DNA from: Sorangium cellulosum
GTDB lineage: Bacteria; Myxococcota_A; Polyangia; Polyangiales; Polyangiaceae
Assembly (NCBI RefSeq): GCF_004135735.1
Contig: NZ_CP012670.1
Location: 6,402,501 to 6,466,500, forward strand
Length of the DNA stretch: 64,000 bases
Direction: 5' to 3'
Position numbers and translations under genes: made by a program. Position 1 is the stretch's first letter, and the number at the start of each line of letters is the position of its first letter. The notes under the pieces were generated by a model, which saw only the letters and a list, made by a program, of their open reading frames with translations, was not told the DNA's origin and made no database searches. Shown piece after piece: positions 16,082-24,735 of this stretch.

Positions 16082-19000
16082 GCGAGCCGGTGGACGGCAA
16101 CGAGGACCGCAGCGCGGTTCCGTCGAGGCCGGCGCCCGACCTCCCCGACCTCAACCTGGGTGAGGTGGCCCGGGCTGAGGTGGCCCGCGACCTCAACCTG
16201 GGTGAGGTGGCCCGCGATCTCACCCAGGTTGAGGTGGCCCGCGACCTCAACCTGCGCGACCTCAACCTGGGTGAGGTGGCCCGCGACCTCAACCTGGGTG
16301 AGGTGGCCCGCGACCTCAACCTGGGTGAGGTGGCCCGCGACCTCAACCTGGGTGCAGCCCCGCCGCGGCGCGGCCGCGACGACGCGACCCTCACCGGCCC
16401 GGTCACGCCCACCGCCGCCGATGTGACGGCCGACCTCAACCTGGGTGAGGCGGCCCCCGATGTGACGGCCGACCTCAACCTGGGTGAGGCGGCCCGGCTC
16501 AACCTGGGTGAGGAGGAGCCCAATGGGGGCGCCGCCGCTCGGGCAGCACCCTCACAAATTCCGCCCTCGCTGCACGCTCGCTTCGAGGACTTCCACCTCC
16601 TCGGCCGGGGCGGGATGGGCGTCGTGTACCGGGCCTGGGATCTCCGGCTCGGCCGGCGCGTGGCCATCAAGCTCGTCTCGGCGGGAGCGCAGGTGGACGG
16701 GACCTTCCTGCGCGAGGCCCGCTCCCAGGCGCGGCTCCGCCACGAGAACGCCTGCGAGGTCCACGAGGCCGGCGTCGCCGATCACGTGCCCTACATCGTG
16801 ATGCGGTACATCGACGGCCCCTCCCTCCAGGAAGCCCGGGACAACCTGCCCCTGGAGGAGAAGGTGCGCATCGTCCGGACCATCGCCGCCGTGCTCCATG
16901 AGGCGCACCGGCTCGGCCTCGTGCACCGCGACGTCAAGCCGAGCAACATCATGCTGGAGCGGGGCGAGGACGGCGCCTACCGCCCCTACCTCATGGACTT
17001 CGGCATCGCGCGCGAGGTGGGCGAGAGCGGGCCCACCCTCACCGGCGCCCTGCTCGGGACCCCCGCGTACATGGCGCCCGAGCAAGCGGCCGGCAGGGTC
17101 CGCGCGCTCGACCGGCGCACCGACGTCTATGGCCTGGGCGCGACCCTCTACGCGGTGCTCGCCGGCCGCCCGCCGTTCGTGGGGGGCACGGTGATGGACC
17201 TCCTCCGCCAGGTGCTCGAGACCGAGGCGACGCCGCTCGGGGCCCTCGACCGCGACATCCCCCAGGACCTCGATGCCGTGGTGATGCGCTGCCTGGAGAA
17301 GGAGCCCGGCGCCCGCTACGAGTCGGCGCGCGCGCTCGGAGACGACCTGCAGCGCTTCCTCGACGGCGATCCCGTGCTCGCCCGCCGCGCCTCCCTCGCG
17401 CGCCGCCTCGCCCGCAAGGCGCGGCGGCACCGGGCGGCGGTGGCCGGCGTGGCCGCGCTGCTCCTCGCCGCGCTGGTCGTCACCGGCCTCCTCGTCCGGA
17501 GCCGGCGCGCCGCCGCGGAGCAGGCCGCCCTCGCCCGCGAGCTCGGCGAGACCGTGGGCGAGACCGTGAAGGAGATGGAGCTCTTCCTCCGCGCCGCCCA
17601 CGCGATGCCGCTCCACGACGTCGAGCGCGAGCGCGACGTGGTCCGCGCCCGGCTCGCGGCCGTGGAAGCCCGGATGGCGACCGCGGGCGAGCTCGGCCGC
17701 GGCCCCGGGGAGTACGCGCTCGGCCGCGGCCTGCTCGCGCTCCAGGAGCCGCGCGCCGCCCTCGAGCACCTCCGCGCGGCCGAGCGCGCCGGCTACCGGT
17801 CGCCGGGCCTCGATTACGCCGCCGGCGTGGCGCTCTCCGAACTCTACCGCCGCGGCCTGGAGGAGACCCGCCGCATCCAGAACCCGGCGCAGCGCGAGGC
17901 CCGGATCGCGGCGCTCGAGGCCGAGTACAAGGCCCCGGCGGTCCAGCACCTCCGCGCGGCGCTCGGTGGCGCCATCGAGGCGCCCGCGTACGTCGAGGGG
18001 CTGCTCGCGTTCGCCGAGGGGCGGCACGAGGAGGCGCTGGAGAAGGCCCGGAGCGCGTTCGCGGAGGCCCCCTGGCTCCACGAGGCGAAGAAGCTGGAGG
18101 GCGACGTGCTGTTCACGGTGGGGAGCCGTCACCGCCACGACGCCGCGGCCTTCGATTTCGAGAAGATGAAAGATCCCTTCGATCACGCCGCCGAGGCGTA
18201 CCGGATCGCCGCGGATCACGGCCGATCCGACCCCTCGGTCCACGCCGCGGAGTGCGAGCTCTGGACGCAGTTCATGAACGCCGCCGGCATGCACGGCGAC
18301 TCGATGCGCCCGAGCTTCGAGCGGGCGCGGGAGGCCTGCGGGCGGGCGATCGGCGCGAGCCCGCGGAGCCCGGAGGCGTACGTGAAGCTGGCGTGGGTCC
18401 ACAACTGCTTCGCCTGGTGGATCGCGATCGGGATGCAGAACAGCGAGGACGCGGAGGCGGCGCTCCGCGAGGCGAGCGCGCGCGCCGACGAGGCGCTCCG
18501 GCGGAGCCCGGACGACGCCATGGCGCGGTACGTCGCCGCCAGCGTCTTCCGGGCGCGCGCGTACCACGCGAACCTGACCGGCCGCGAGCAGGGCGAGGCG
18601 CTGGAGCGCGCCATCCAGGGCTACGAGGCCGCGCTAGAGCGCGAGCCGGACTTCGCCTGGGCGCTCAACGAGCTCTGCGCCGTCCACGCCGAGCGCGGCC
18701 GCTACCTCTCCCTGCGCGGTCAGGACCCGGGCGGCTCCTTCGAGCGCGCGCGGGCCCGCTGCGACCGCGCCCTGGCGCTCGATCCAGGCTTCGGCCACGC
18801 GCGCACCTCCCGGCTGAGCCTCGACCTCTACGAGGTCGAGCACCTCCTCCGTATCGGCCGCTCGCCCGACGAGGTGGTCCAGCGGACGCACGGGCTCATC
18901 GACACCCTCCTTCACCACGACCCCGCCTGGAACTGGGCCCCCTACTGGCGGGTCTGGCTGGACCACGCGCTGGCCATGCACGCGCTCGACGCCGGCGGAG

Positions 19001-19686
19001 ATCCCGGCCCGGCGCTCTCGCGCGCCACGGCGAGCGCGCGGGAGATGGCGCCGGGCGCGGTCGCGTTCCCGGAGTCGCTCCGGGCGACGCTGGCGATCCT
19101 CGAGGCGCGCGTCCTGATCGCGCGCGGCGAGGACCCGACCGCCCCGATCCGGGTCGCGCGCGCGGCGCTCGATCGCAAGCTCTCCGAGGCCCCCTGGGAT
19201 GTGGCGGACCGCGTGCGGCGCGCCGAGGTCGAGGTCCTCGCCTTCCAGTGGAGCGCGGCGCGAGGTCGCCCGGACCCGGCGCGGCTCGACGCGGCCCTCG
19301 CCTCGCTCAGCCACTTGCTCGACGAGCCGCGCGCCGAACCGCAGCTCTACGCGTTGCTGGCCGAGCTCCACGAGGCCCGCGCCGCCCTCCGGGCGGACCG
19401 CCGGGAGGACGCCGCCGCCGATCTCGCCGAGGGGCTCCGGCACGCGGAGGCGGCGCTCGGGATGAACCCGCGGTCCGATCGGGCGCTCGCGGCGCAGGGC
19501 AAGCTCTGGCTGCTCCGCGCCGCGAGGGCGCCCGACGCGGCCGCCCGGAGGGAGGCCGCCCGGCGCGGGGCCGCGGCCCTCGAGGCGGCGATCCAGGCGA
19601 ACCCGCTGCGCGCCCGGACCGTGGGCGCGCGCCTCGTCGAGGCGCAGCGGCTCGCGGGCCAGGCGCCCGCCCCCGCCGCGCCCTGA
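16078..19686 (+). CDS. Membrane Ser/Thr kinase with repeat-expanded N-terminus and TPR-like C-terminus
   Basis: 1202 residues, start ATG overlapping the activator stop (ATGA), so translational coupling is likely. Residues ~24-146 are built from DLNLGEVAR-type nonapeptides encoded by a palindromic DNA repeat. The kinase domain spans ~168-440: GRGGMGVVYRAWD, VAIKL, HRDVKPSN at ~281, DFG at ~306, GTPAYMAPEQ at ~330, an intact Hanks-type RD kinase. One transmembrane helix is at ~451-475 (VAGVAALLLAALVVTGLLV). The ~700-residue C-terminal part is helical with TPR-like repeats and should be extracytoplasmic. It probably phosphorylates a partner read by the FHA activator. Confidence 0.9.
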   Translation: MSEPVDGNEDRSAVPSRPAPDLPDLNLGEVARAEVARDLNLGEVARDLTQVEVARDLNLRDLNLGEVARDLNLGEVARDLNLGEVARDLNLGAAPPRRGRDDATLTGPVTPTAADVTADLNLGEAAPDVTADLNLGEAARLNLGEEEPNGGAAARAAPSQIPPSLHARFEDFHLLGRGGMGVVYRAWDLRLGRRVAIKLVSAGAQVDGTFLREARSQARLRHENACEVHEAGVADHVPYIVMRYIDGPSLQEARDNLPLEEKVRIVRTIAAVLHEAHRLGLVHRDVKPSNIMLERGEDGAYRPYLMDFGIAREVGESGPTLTGALLGTPAYMAPEQAAGRVRALDRRTDVYGLGATLYAVLAGRPPFVGGTVMDLLRQVLETEATPLGALDRDIPQDLDAVVMRCLEKEPGARYESARALGDDLQRFLDGDPVLARRASLARRLARKARRHRAAVAGVAALLLAALVVTGLLVRSRRAAAEQAALARELGETVGETVKEMELFLRAAHAMPLHDVERERDVVRARLAAVEARMATAGELGRGPGEYALGRGLLALQEPRAALEHLRAAERAGYRSPGLDYAAGVALSELYRRGLEETRRIQNPAQREARIAALEAEYKAPAVQHLRAALGGAIEAPAYVEGLLAFAEGRHEEALEKARSAFAEAPWLHEAKKLEGDVLFTVGSRHRHDAAAFDFEKMKDPFDHAAEAYRIAADHGRSDPSVHAAECELWTQFMNAAGMHGDSMRPSFERAREACGRAIGASPRSPEAYVKLAWVHNCFAWWIAIGMQNSEDAEAALREASARADEALRRSPDDAMARYVAASVFRARAYHANLTGREQGEALERAIQGYEAALEREPDFAWALNELCAVHAERGRYLSLRGQDPGGSFERARARCDRALALDPGFGHARTSRLSLDLYEVEHLLRIGRSPDEVVQRTHGLIDTLLHHDPAWNWAPYWRVWLDHALAMHALDAGGDPGPALSRATASAREMAPGAVAFPESLRATLAILEARVLIARGEDPTAPIRVARAALDRKLSEAPWDVADRVRRAEVEVLAFQWSAARGRPDPARLDAALASLSHLLDEPRAEPQLYALLAELHEARAALRADRREDAAADLAEGLRHAEAALGMNPRSDRALAAQGKLWLLRAARAPDAAARREAARRGAAALEAAIQANPLRARTVGARLVEAQRLAGQAPAPAAP
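16149..16513. repeat. Eleven copies of palindromic repeat CCTCAACCTGGGTGAGG inside the kinase gene
   Basis: Copies start at 16149, 16191, 16218 (inverted), 16245 (half), 16260, 16287, 16314, 16341 (truncated), 16434, 16473 and 16497. The 17-bp core is a near-perfect palindrome (CCTCA/TGAGG arms, one mismatched inner pair). Spacing is mostly 27 bp, so the reading frame is kept. The inverted copy encodes DLTQVEVAR instead of DLNLGEVAR, showing that the conserved unit is the DNA and not the peptide. Confidence 0.9.
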
Positions 19687-19741
19687 GCACCCCGGGAGCC
19701 CTGGCGCCACCGGGAGCGAGCCCGCGGTGGCCCCGCGGAGC

Positions 19742-20572
19742 TCACGTGGGAGGGGGAGGAGGCGGCTGGCACCAGTCGGGCGTGATGTCCGTCAGCCACG
19801 TCATCGTGCACAGGCGGCCGCCGCACTCGTACTGGCCGCCCTGGTGGCCGTACTCCGACGGCTCCACCTCCCTGCACCTGGACCTCTCCAGGAGCCCTCG
19901 GTAGTCGAGGCCGCACTCCGCAAAGGCCTCCTCGCCTTCGGTGCAGTACCGCTGCGCCAGCGCCGCCTCGGCGTCGATCCCGCACCCCCTCTCGAGCGAA
20001 GCTGTCGTGTAGACGTCCACATAGACAGCGCCGCCGCGGGCGTTCGCGCACCAGACGGCCTCGCGATGCATGAAGTCGGGGTGTTCCTCTCCGTCGAGTT
20101 GCGCGCCCGAGATCAGGATGTCGACCCCATCCATCTTGTCGTTGACGAACGCGATCACGCACTCTAGCACGTTGTTGATCACCTGCTCTTCAAGCCCGCC
20201 CTGCCGCCAGGCAGACGCTCCGCTCACCATCCCCTCGCTCGCCTCGCCCTCGCTCGCCTCCCCCCCGACCGTGCACTCGAGGAGGTGCCGCAAGAGCCTC
20301 TCGTCGCCCCCTTGCTCGGGATCCCCGGCGCCGGCGACCTTCGGGTTCATCACGTCGCCGTCCATCAGCGGGGTCTTCAGCGCCTTGGCGATGGTACCTT
20401 TCCACTTGTGCCACGCGGCCTTCGGGATGCCGTTCGTGCCCGGAAGTCCATACGCCATCGGCTCGAGCCCCGGCGCGTCCACATCGACCTCGGCCTCGGG
20501 CGCCGACGCGCAGGCCGACGAGAGGAGCCCAACCCACATCATCATCCCGACCGCATAGCCGGAGCGCTTCAT
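19742..20572 (-). CDS. Cys-containing acidic lipoprotein, probable sigma-54 target
   Basis: 276 residues. ATG 20572 has GAGGAG eight bases upstream. Signal MKRSGYAVGMMMWVGLLSSAC with lipobox SSAC. The mature protein is acidic with about ten cysteines spread over the C-terminal half (ECVIAFVNDK, VWCANARG, RGCGIDAE, CTEGEEAF, YECGGRLC) and a poly-Pro tail. An internal duplicated EASEGEASEG segment lies near 110. I recognise no domain. It ends 55 bp from the kinase, facing it. A sigma-54-type promoter and two upstream palindromes link it to the neighbouring FHA activator. Confidence 0.75.
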   Translation of the reverse strand: MKRSGYAVGMMMWVGLLSSACASAPEAEVDVDAPGLEPMAYGLPGTNGIPKAAWHKWKGTIAKALKTPLMDGDVMNPKVAGAGDPEQGGDERLLRHLLECTVGGEASEGEASEGMVSGASAWRQGGLEEQVINNVLECVIAFVNDKMDGVDILISGAQLDGEEHPDFMHREAVWCANARGGAVYVDVYTTASLERGCGIDAEAALAQRYCTEGEEAFAECGLDYRGLLERSRCREVEPSEYGHQGGQYECGGRLCTMTWLTDITPDWCQPPPPPPT

Positions 20573-20672
20573 CGCGATCTCCTCGTCCAAAGAGTTCGAG
20601 CTTCGTTCCGGCGCGCGTGCCGGTCGAGGAGGCAAGCGGCCGCGCCCGCCGTCCGTCGCACGCGAAGGCAAG

Positions 20673-20688
20673 AGCATGCGCCGTGCCA
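20673..20688 (-). promoter_or_regulatory. Sigma-54 (-24/-12) promoter of the lipoprotein gene
   Basis: The minus strand reads TGGCACGGCGCATGCT, matching TGGCACG-N4-TTGCW at all but one position. GG (20687-20686) and GC (20675-20674) are ten bases apart. Predicted start is near 20662, with a 90-base leader to ATG 20572. Confidence 0.7.
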
Positions 20689-20760
20689 CGGCTGGGCCTG
20701 GCGCACGATCCGCGGATCCCCCCCGGCCGCTCCCCGTCGCGGTGGTATGGCGGCGTGACG

Positions 20761-20846
20761 GTTGCTCGCCGCGCGGACAGCCCCTGTCACGCAGCCGTGA
20801 CAGGTTGCTCGCCGCGCGGACAGCCCCTGTCACGCAGCCGTGACAG
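20761..20846. repeat. 43-bp tandem duplication carrying two UAS-like palindromes
   Basis: Copies at 20761-20803 and 20804-20846 are identical. Each ends in CTGTCACGCAGCCGTGACAG (20784-20803 and 20827-20846), an 8-bp-arm palindrome with core GTCACG-N4-CGTGAC. The copies are centred ~107 and ~150 bp upstream of the -24 element, standard distances for activator binding sites. Confidence 0.75.
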
Positions 20847-21032
20847 CACGCCTCACGCACCGATCGGGCAGGAGCGTCTCGGCGACGGGCGCGCAGAGGA
20901 AAGCCGCGCTCGGCGAGCGTGGCGGTTCACCATTGACATCCCCGAACCGCTCTTCTTTTCCTCCTCCGACCGGCTGCAGGCGTGACCGACGTCGAGGCAT
21001 GACATGGGGCACCCCGCAGGCTCGAAGGGAGC

Positions 21033-21303
21033 CTGTTCGTCGTGCGCCGCGGAGAGGGTCGCCACCTGAGCCCGGTGGGCCTCGCGACCTACACCGGGAT
21101 CATGGACGATCTCCGGCAGGCGTTCGCCAAGGCCAACGAGGTCAGCGCCTCGCTCTTCAGCTTCAACTCGGAGGCTGGCTCATCGATCCGGGCCCATAAG
21201 GCGGCAGCGCCGGCGGCGAGGTGCTGTTCGAGGGGCCTCCGCACGCGCTGAAGCGCTGCGAGCGGAGCATCACGGCGCGGTTCATCCGAGGGGCGGCCCG
21301 ACC
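21033..21303 (+). pseudogene. UvrA-like excinuclease remnant with internal deletion
   Basis: The first segment (about 21039-21175) reads LSPVGLATYTGIMDD then LFSFNSEA, resembling the UvrA region around R-S-N-P-A-T-Y-T-G and FSFN. From 21176, in another frame, the DNA reads WLIDPGP, a TAA stop at 21197, then GGSAGGEVLFEG, which matches the UvrA C-terminal WxIDLGPEGG-GGGEVVFEG. Codon use is G/C-rich in third positions in both segments. An internal deletion, a frame change and one nonsense codon therefore left only two pieces of a uvrA paralogue. No start is preserved. Confidence 0.6.
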
Positions 21304-21380
21304 CGGGTTGACGGCGGGTCGCGGGCTCGGCCGCGCCACGACCTGGGTCGGGTCGCCCGCGCGAGACCGGGGCGCCGGAC

Positions 21381-21418
21381 AAAAGAAAACCGCCCGCAGG
21401 GTAAGGCCTGCGGGCGGT
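21381..21418 (-). terminator. Intrinsic terminator of the GH5 cellulase gene
   Basis: 12-bp perfect stem (21389-21400 with 21407-21418, loop of 6), followed on the minus strand by TTTTCTTTT-like sequence (21389-21381). It lies ~20 bases beyond the cellulase stop. It is one of only two classic intrinsic terminators in the window. Confidence 0.85.
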
Positions 21419-21439
21419 CCTCAGGAGCCGCGAGCCGGT

Positions 21440-23188
21440 CTACTTGAGACGGGCCAGCATCTCGACCTTCTCCGTGTCGAGCCCCTCCCACGTACCCCAG
21501 CCCGACTTGTCGGCGTCGGTGTACTTGTGGTTGTAGAGCCCGCCCGTGTCACCCGACTCGGGGTTGATGGACCAGTAGGTGAAGTCCGTCATCCCCTTGT
21601 CGATCAGGTAGTCCACGTAGATGTTCTGCCACTCCCAGTCGTAGCGCTTGCCCGCGGGCAGGTGCGACCAGAGCTCGGCCAGCGCCGGCTCCATCTCGTT
21701 CTTCGGCCAGTCCTTCACGCCGCCGAACTCGCCCGTGATCACGCAGAACTTCTCGTCGTGCAGGAACCCGAAGTGCTCGTCCCACTGCGCGCGCAGCTTC
21801 GCGACGGCGTCCGCGTTGGACCGCTCCACGATCAGCCCGCACCCGGCCTTGGCGGCCTCCTCGTCCTCGAGCCCGACGCACTCGGGCTTGGACTGATCGA
21901 CGTGCTGCTTCTGGACGAACACCGCAGGCCCGTAGGTGTGCGGCGAGAAGCAGAGCCGATTCCTGGGAATCTGGATCGGGTACGCCTTCTGCCCGTAGAA
22001 GTTCTCACCCCAGTTCGGGTTGAGGTTCTCATCGCCGTGGGGCTCCGGCTCCAGCGTCAGGCCGCTGGCGCCCTCGGGCTGGTGGCTGCCCGACACGCCC
22101 TGGACCACGGCGATCATGTCGTCGTTCTCCTCGGCGATGACGTCGTAGCACGCCTTGGCCATATCCGCCCACTTGCTCCAGCTATACTTCCACGGCTCGT
22201 TGAAGCAATCGATGCCGATGATGTTGTCGATATTGAGCTTCTTGGGCAGCTGCGCCATCTTGCGGATGTCCGCGAGCCACTTCTCCATGCTGTAGGCGTC
22301 CTCGCCCTGAGTGCAGTTGTAGTCGTCCGCCTTGTACTCGTAGTTCTCGCGGTTGCTGTCCACGTAGGGCGGGGCGTCGTCGAGCCGGCCCGCGCGCCAC
22401 CCGAGGTGGTTCGAGCAGGAGTGGATGCCCAGGATGACGTACAGGTTGTTCTGGTCGGCCTTCTTGAGGAAGTCCTCGAGCGCCTCATAGGCGTTGGCGT
22501 ACGGGTACACCTCCTCGTTGTTGTTCCTGATCCGGGGCGAGGTGGTGCTGTAGTTGCCGTCCGGGTGGTTGGCGACCAGGGTCTGCGGCGCGATGGGGAG
22601 CCGGATCGTGTTGAACTTGAGATTCGAGCTCGTGAGCTCCTTCATCGTGTCCTCGATGGTGCGCGGGGCGGAGCTCTCCGCCCACCACATCGATCCGATG
22701 AAGAGCTCCATGGCGCCGGGCCGCTCGAGATCGTCTTGTCCCTCGAGACCGAACCAGTTGCCGCCGCGAACCTGGAACGGCGTGCCGTTGTGCGTCAACT
22801 TGCCCGTATTGAGGTCGACACGGAAAATACCGTCCGGGCTGCCATCCGTATCCGGCGTGGGATCCCCGTTGGGGTTGGTGGTGCCGCCGCCGGAGCCCGA
22901 GCCCGAGCCCGTGGTGGCGCCGCCGCCGACGCCCGAGCCCGTGGGGGAGCCGCCGCCGACGCCCGAGCCCGTGGGCGTGCCGCCGCCGACGCCCGAGCCC
23001 GTGGGCGTGCCAGCGCCGACGCCGCTGCTGGTCGGGGTGCCAGCGCCGACACCGCTGCTTCCCTCGGCGCCCGTCGAACCCGCGCCCCCAGCCCCCGAGC
23101 CGGAGCTCGAGTCGCCGCCGCAGCCGATGCTCAGCAGACCGGCGATGCACAAGGAAAACGGATAGATCAAGCTTCTTCGCATCATCAT
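21440..23188 (-). CDS. GH5-family cellulase (endoglucanase) lipoprotein
   Basis: 582 residues starting at the first of three consecutive ATGs (MMMRRSLIYPFSLCI). Signal with lipobox LLSIGC. Residues ~25-105 are a Ser/Gly/Thr linker made of GVGGGTPTGS decapeptides (30-bp DNA repeats, 22915-23060). The catalytic domain begins near FRVDLNTGKLTHNGTPFQVRG. The acid/base Glu is in DCFNEPW at ~329 and the nucleophile in TGEFGG at ~484, with SCSNHLGWR and SPHTYGPAVF between. It cleaves beta-1,4-glucans and is anchored by lipid at the envelope. Stronger A/T use than its neighbours is visible upstream. Confidence 0.9.
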   Translation of the reverse strand: MMMRRSLIYPFSLCIAGLLSIGCGGDSSSGSGAGGAGSTGAEGSSGVGAGTPTSSGVGAGTPTGSGVGGGTPTGSGVGGGSPTGSGVGGGATTGSGSGSGGGTTNPNGDPTPDTDGSPDGIFRVDLNTGKLTHNGTPFQVRGGNWFGLEGQDDLERPGAMELFIGSMWWAESSAPRTIEDTMKELTSSNLKFNTIRLPIAPQTLVANHPDGNYSTTSPRIRNNNEEVYPYANAYEALEDFLKKADQNNLYVILGIHSCSNHLGWRAGRLDDAPPYVDSNRENYEYKADDYNCTQGEDAYSMEKWLADIRKMAQLPKKLNIDNIIGIDCFNEPWKYSWSKWADMAKACYDVIAEENDDMIAVVQGVSGSHQPEGASGLTLEPEPHGDENLNPNWGENFYGQKAYPIQIPRNRLCFSPHTYGPAVFVQKQHVDQSKPECVGLEDEEAAKAGCGLIVERSNADAVAKLRAQWDEHFGFLHDEKFCVITGEFGGVKDWPKNEMEPALAELWSHLPAGKRYDWEWQNIYVDYLIDKGMTDFTYWSINPESGDTGGLYNHKYTDADKSGWGTWEGLDTEKVEMLARLK

Positions 23189-24040
23189 AGGTTCGCTCTT
23201 CTTGTTAAGCACGAGTTCAGCGCACGGCGCACGGCTTCGAGCGATCACGCCCGTGCTCGGCTGCAAGCAAGTCCAAGAACAACGCTTGTTGGCGCTCGAG
23301 AGTCAGCCCTGCGCAGAATCCGCAAACAGGCAACAACGACCGGTTGCCAGCCCGGCGTTATTCATTACCCGTTCTGAAACAGGGGGTCAAGGCGAGACGT
23401 GCCCCCTCGGGGCATGGGCGAATTACTGACATAGCGTTGCTTTTCTCCCAGAGCGGATCGCATCGGGCGCTGTTGTACATCCGGGGCGTGCTGCGTGGCG
23501 GTGCGATGAGGCCGCCGGGCGCGGCTCGACCTTCGGGGCGCGCCGGGACTTCCAGGCCGTGAGCGCGCGCCGTGCTCCCCGGCCCGATGGGACTGGCCAC
23601 GATCGCTGCCCGGTTTGACGCGGCGCACGCGCGTTGCCCGGCGATGACGCGAGCGCCCTGCAGGCGCTCACACGGGCCACCTCACGACGCCTTGCGGCAT
23701 GCCTTGCGCCCCCCGCTGAAGCACCGCTTCCACCGCTTTCCACGATGGATTCTCCCCTTGGGATTTTTCATGTTGCCAGAAGCTGCTGAATCCGCTCGGC
23801 GACGCACGCAGTCGCCGAGGGCGCCGGCGCGAGCCGCACGCCCCGTCCTTGCCGCTCCGCCTCCGGTCGCGCGGTCGCGCTGCCGCGAGATTCGCGGTTG
23901 ACGCGCCCCGGCCCGCTCCTAGCATGAGTCGCCATGCGGCGATCTGGCTGGCTGGCGCATCCTCCGAGGCGTTCACCCCCCCGCGCGGGCCGGCGTCGCG
24001 GCGCGCGGCCCTCGGCCCCCCAGGGGCCGGCGCGGGCCCG
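23189..24040. other. Intergenic region upstream of the cellulase gene
   Basis: About 850 bases with no convincing gene. 23199-23460 is less GC-rich. On the minus strand TTGACC (23390-23385) is followed 17 bases later by TAATGA (23367-23362), a weak sigma-70-like candidate that would leave a ~170-base leader for the cellulase mRNA. From 23470 on it is GC-rich with nothing recognised. Confidence 0.35.
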
Positions 24041-24646
24041 ATGAGGCTGCCGCGCCGCGAGCAGCGACTCCGGCTCGCGGTCGTGCTGTGGGGCGTCCTC
24101 GGCGTCGCGCTCGTCCTGGTCGAGGCCGTGTACCGTCTCGCGGCAACGGCCGCGCGCTCCCTGACAACCCACACGCTCACGACTGGCCAGCTCACCTTGC
24201 TCGCGGTCTGGACCGTCGTGATCGCCTATGTCGAGGGGTATCGCGGGTTTCAGCAGCGCTTCTCGCCGCGGGTCGTGGCGCGCGCGCTCTACCTCGCGGA
24301 GCACCGGCGGCCGCTCCACGTCGCGCTGGGCCCGCTCTTCTGCATGGCGCTCGTCCACACGACGCGTCGCCGGTTGATCGCGACCTGGGCGCTCACCCTC
24401 GGCATCGTGGCGCTCATCCTGCTCGTGCGGCAGATGCCCCCGCCCTACCGCGCGATCGTCGACGCCGGCGTCGCCCTGGCGCTCGCCTGGGGGACGATAT
24501 CCATCCTCGTGTTCCTCGCGCAGGCGCTCGCGGGCCGCCCGCCCGGCGTGTCCCCGGAGGTGCCGGACGAGGCGCCCCGCCTCGCTGGTCCTGCGGACGA
24601 GATCGCCCGTCGGGCAGCCGGGGCAGGCAGCGCCTGCGATCCGTGA
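24041..24646 (+). CDS. Conserved integral membrane protein, unknown
   Basis: 201 residues from ATG 24041 (MRLPRREQRLRLAVV). A longer in-frame start is possible but adds low-complexity sequence. Four hydrophobic segments are visible: ~12-30, ~50-66, ~108-150 in two spans, and ~160-185. The conserved-looking core YVEGYRGFQQRFSPRVVARA and LHVALGPLFCMALVHTTRRR sits between helices 2 and 3. I recall similar ~190-residue membrane proteins in gammaproteobacteria but cannot name a function. The next gene starts 90 bp downstream on the same strand. Confidence 0.7.
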   Translation: MRLPRREQRLRLAVVLWGVLGVALVLVEAVYRLAATAARSLTTHTLTTGQLTLLAVWTVVIAYVEGYRGFQQRFSPRVVARALYLAEHRRPLHVALGPLFCMALVHTTRRRLIATWALTLGIVALILLVRQMPPPYRAIVDAGVALALAWGTISILVFLAQALAGRPPGVSPEVPDEAPRLAGPADEIARRAAGAGSACDP

Positions 24647-24735
24647 TCCCGGAGCGCGGGCGAGCGGGCCCGTCGACGCCATCGCACGGCGCGGGCGCCG
24701 TTGCGCGCGGCGCGCATCCGATCGACCCTCTCCGC

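Larger units (their letters stand above)
20573..21032. other. Regulatory intergenic region upstream of the lipoprotein gene
   Basis: Contains the sigma-54-type promoter, the 43-bp tandem repeat with its palindromes, and then ~180 bases (20850-21032) in which I see no gene. The uvrA-like remnant follows. Confidence 0.5.

Noticed and set aside
20748..20766. Plus-strand sigma-54-like element at the edge of the 43-bp repeat
   Set aside because: Spacing fits, but the -24 part lacks TGGCAC and no plus-strand gene follows.
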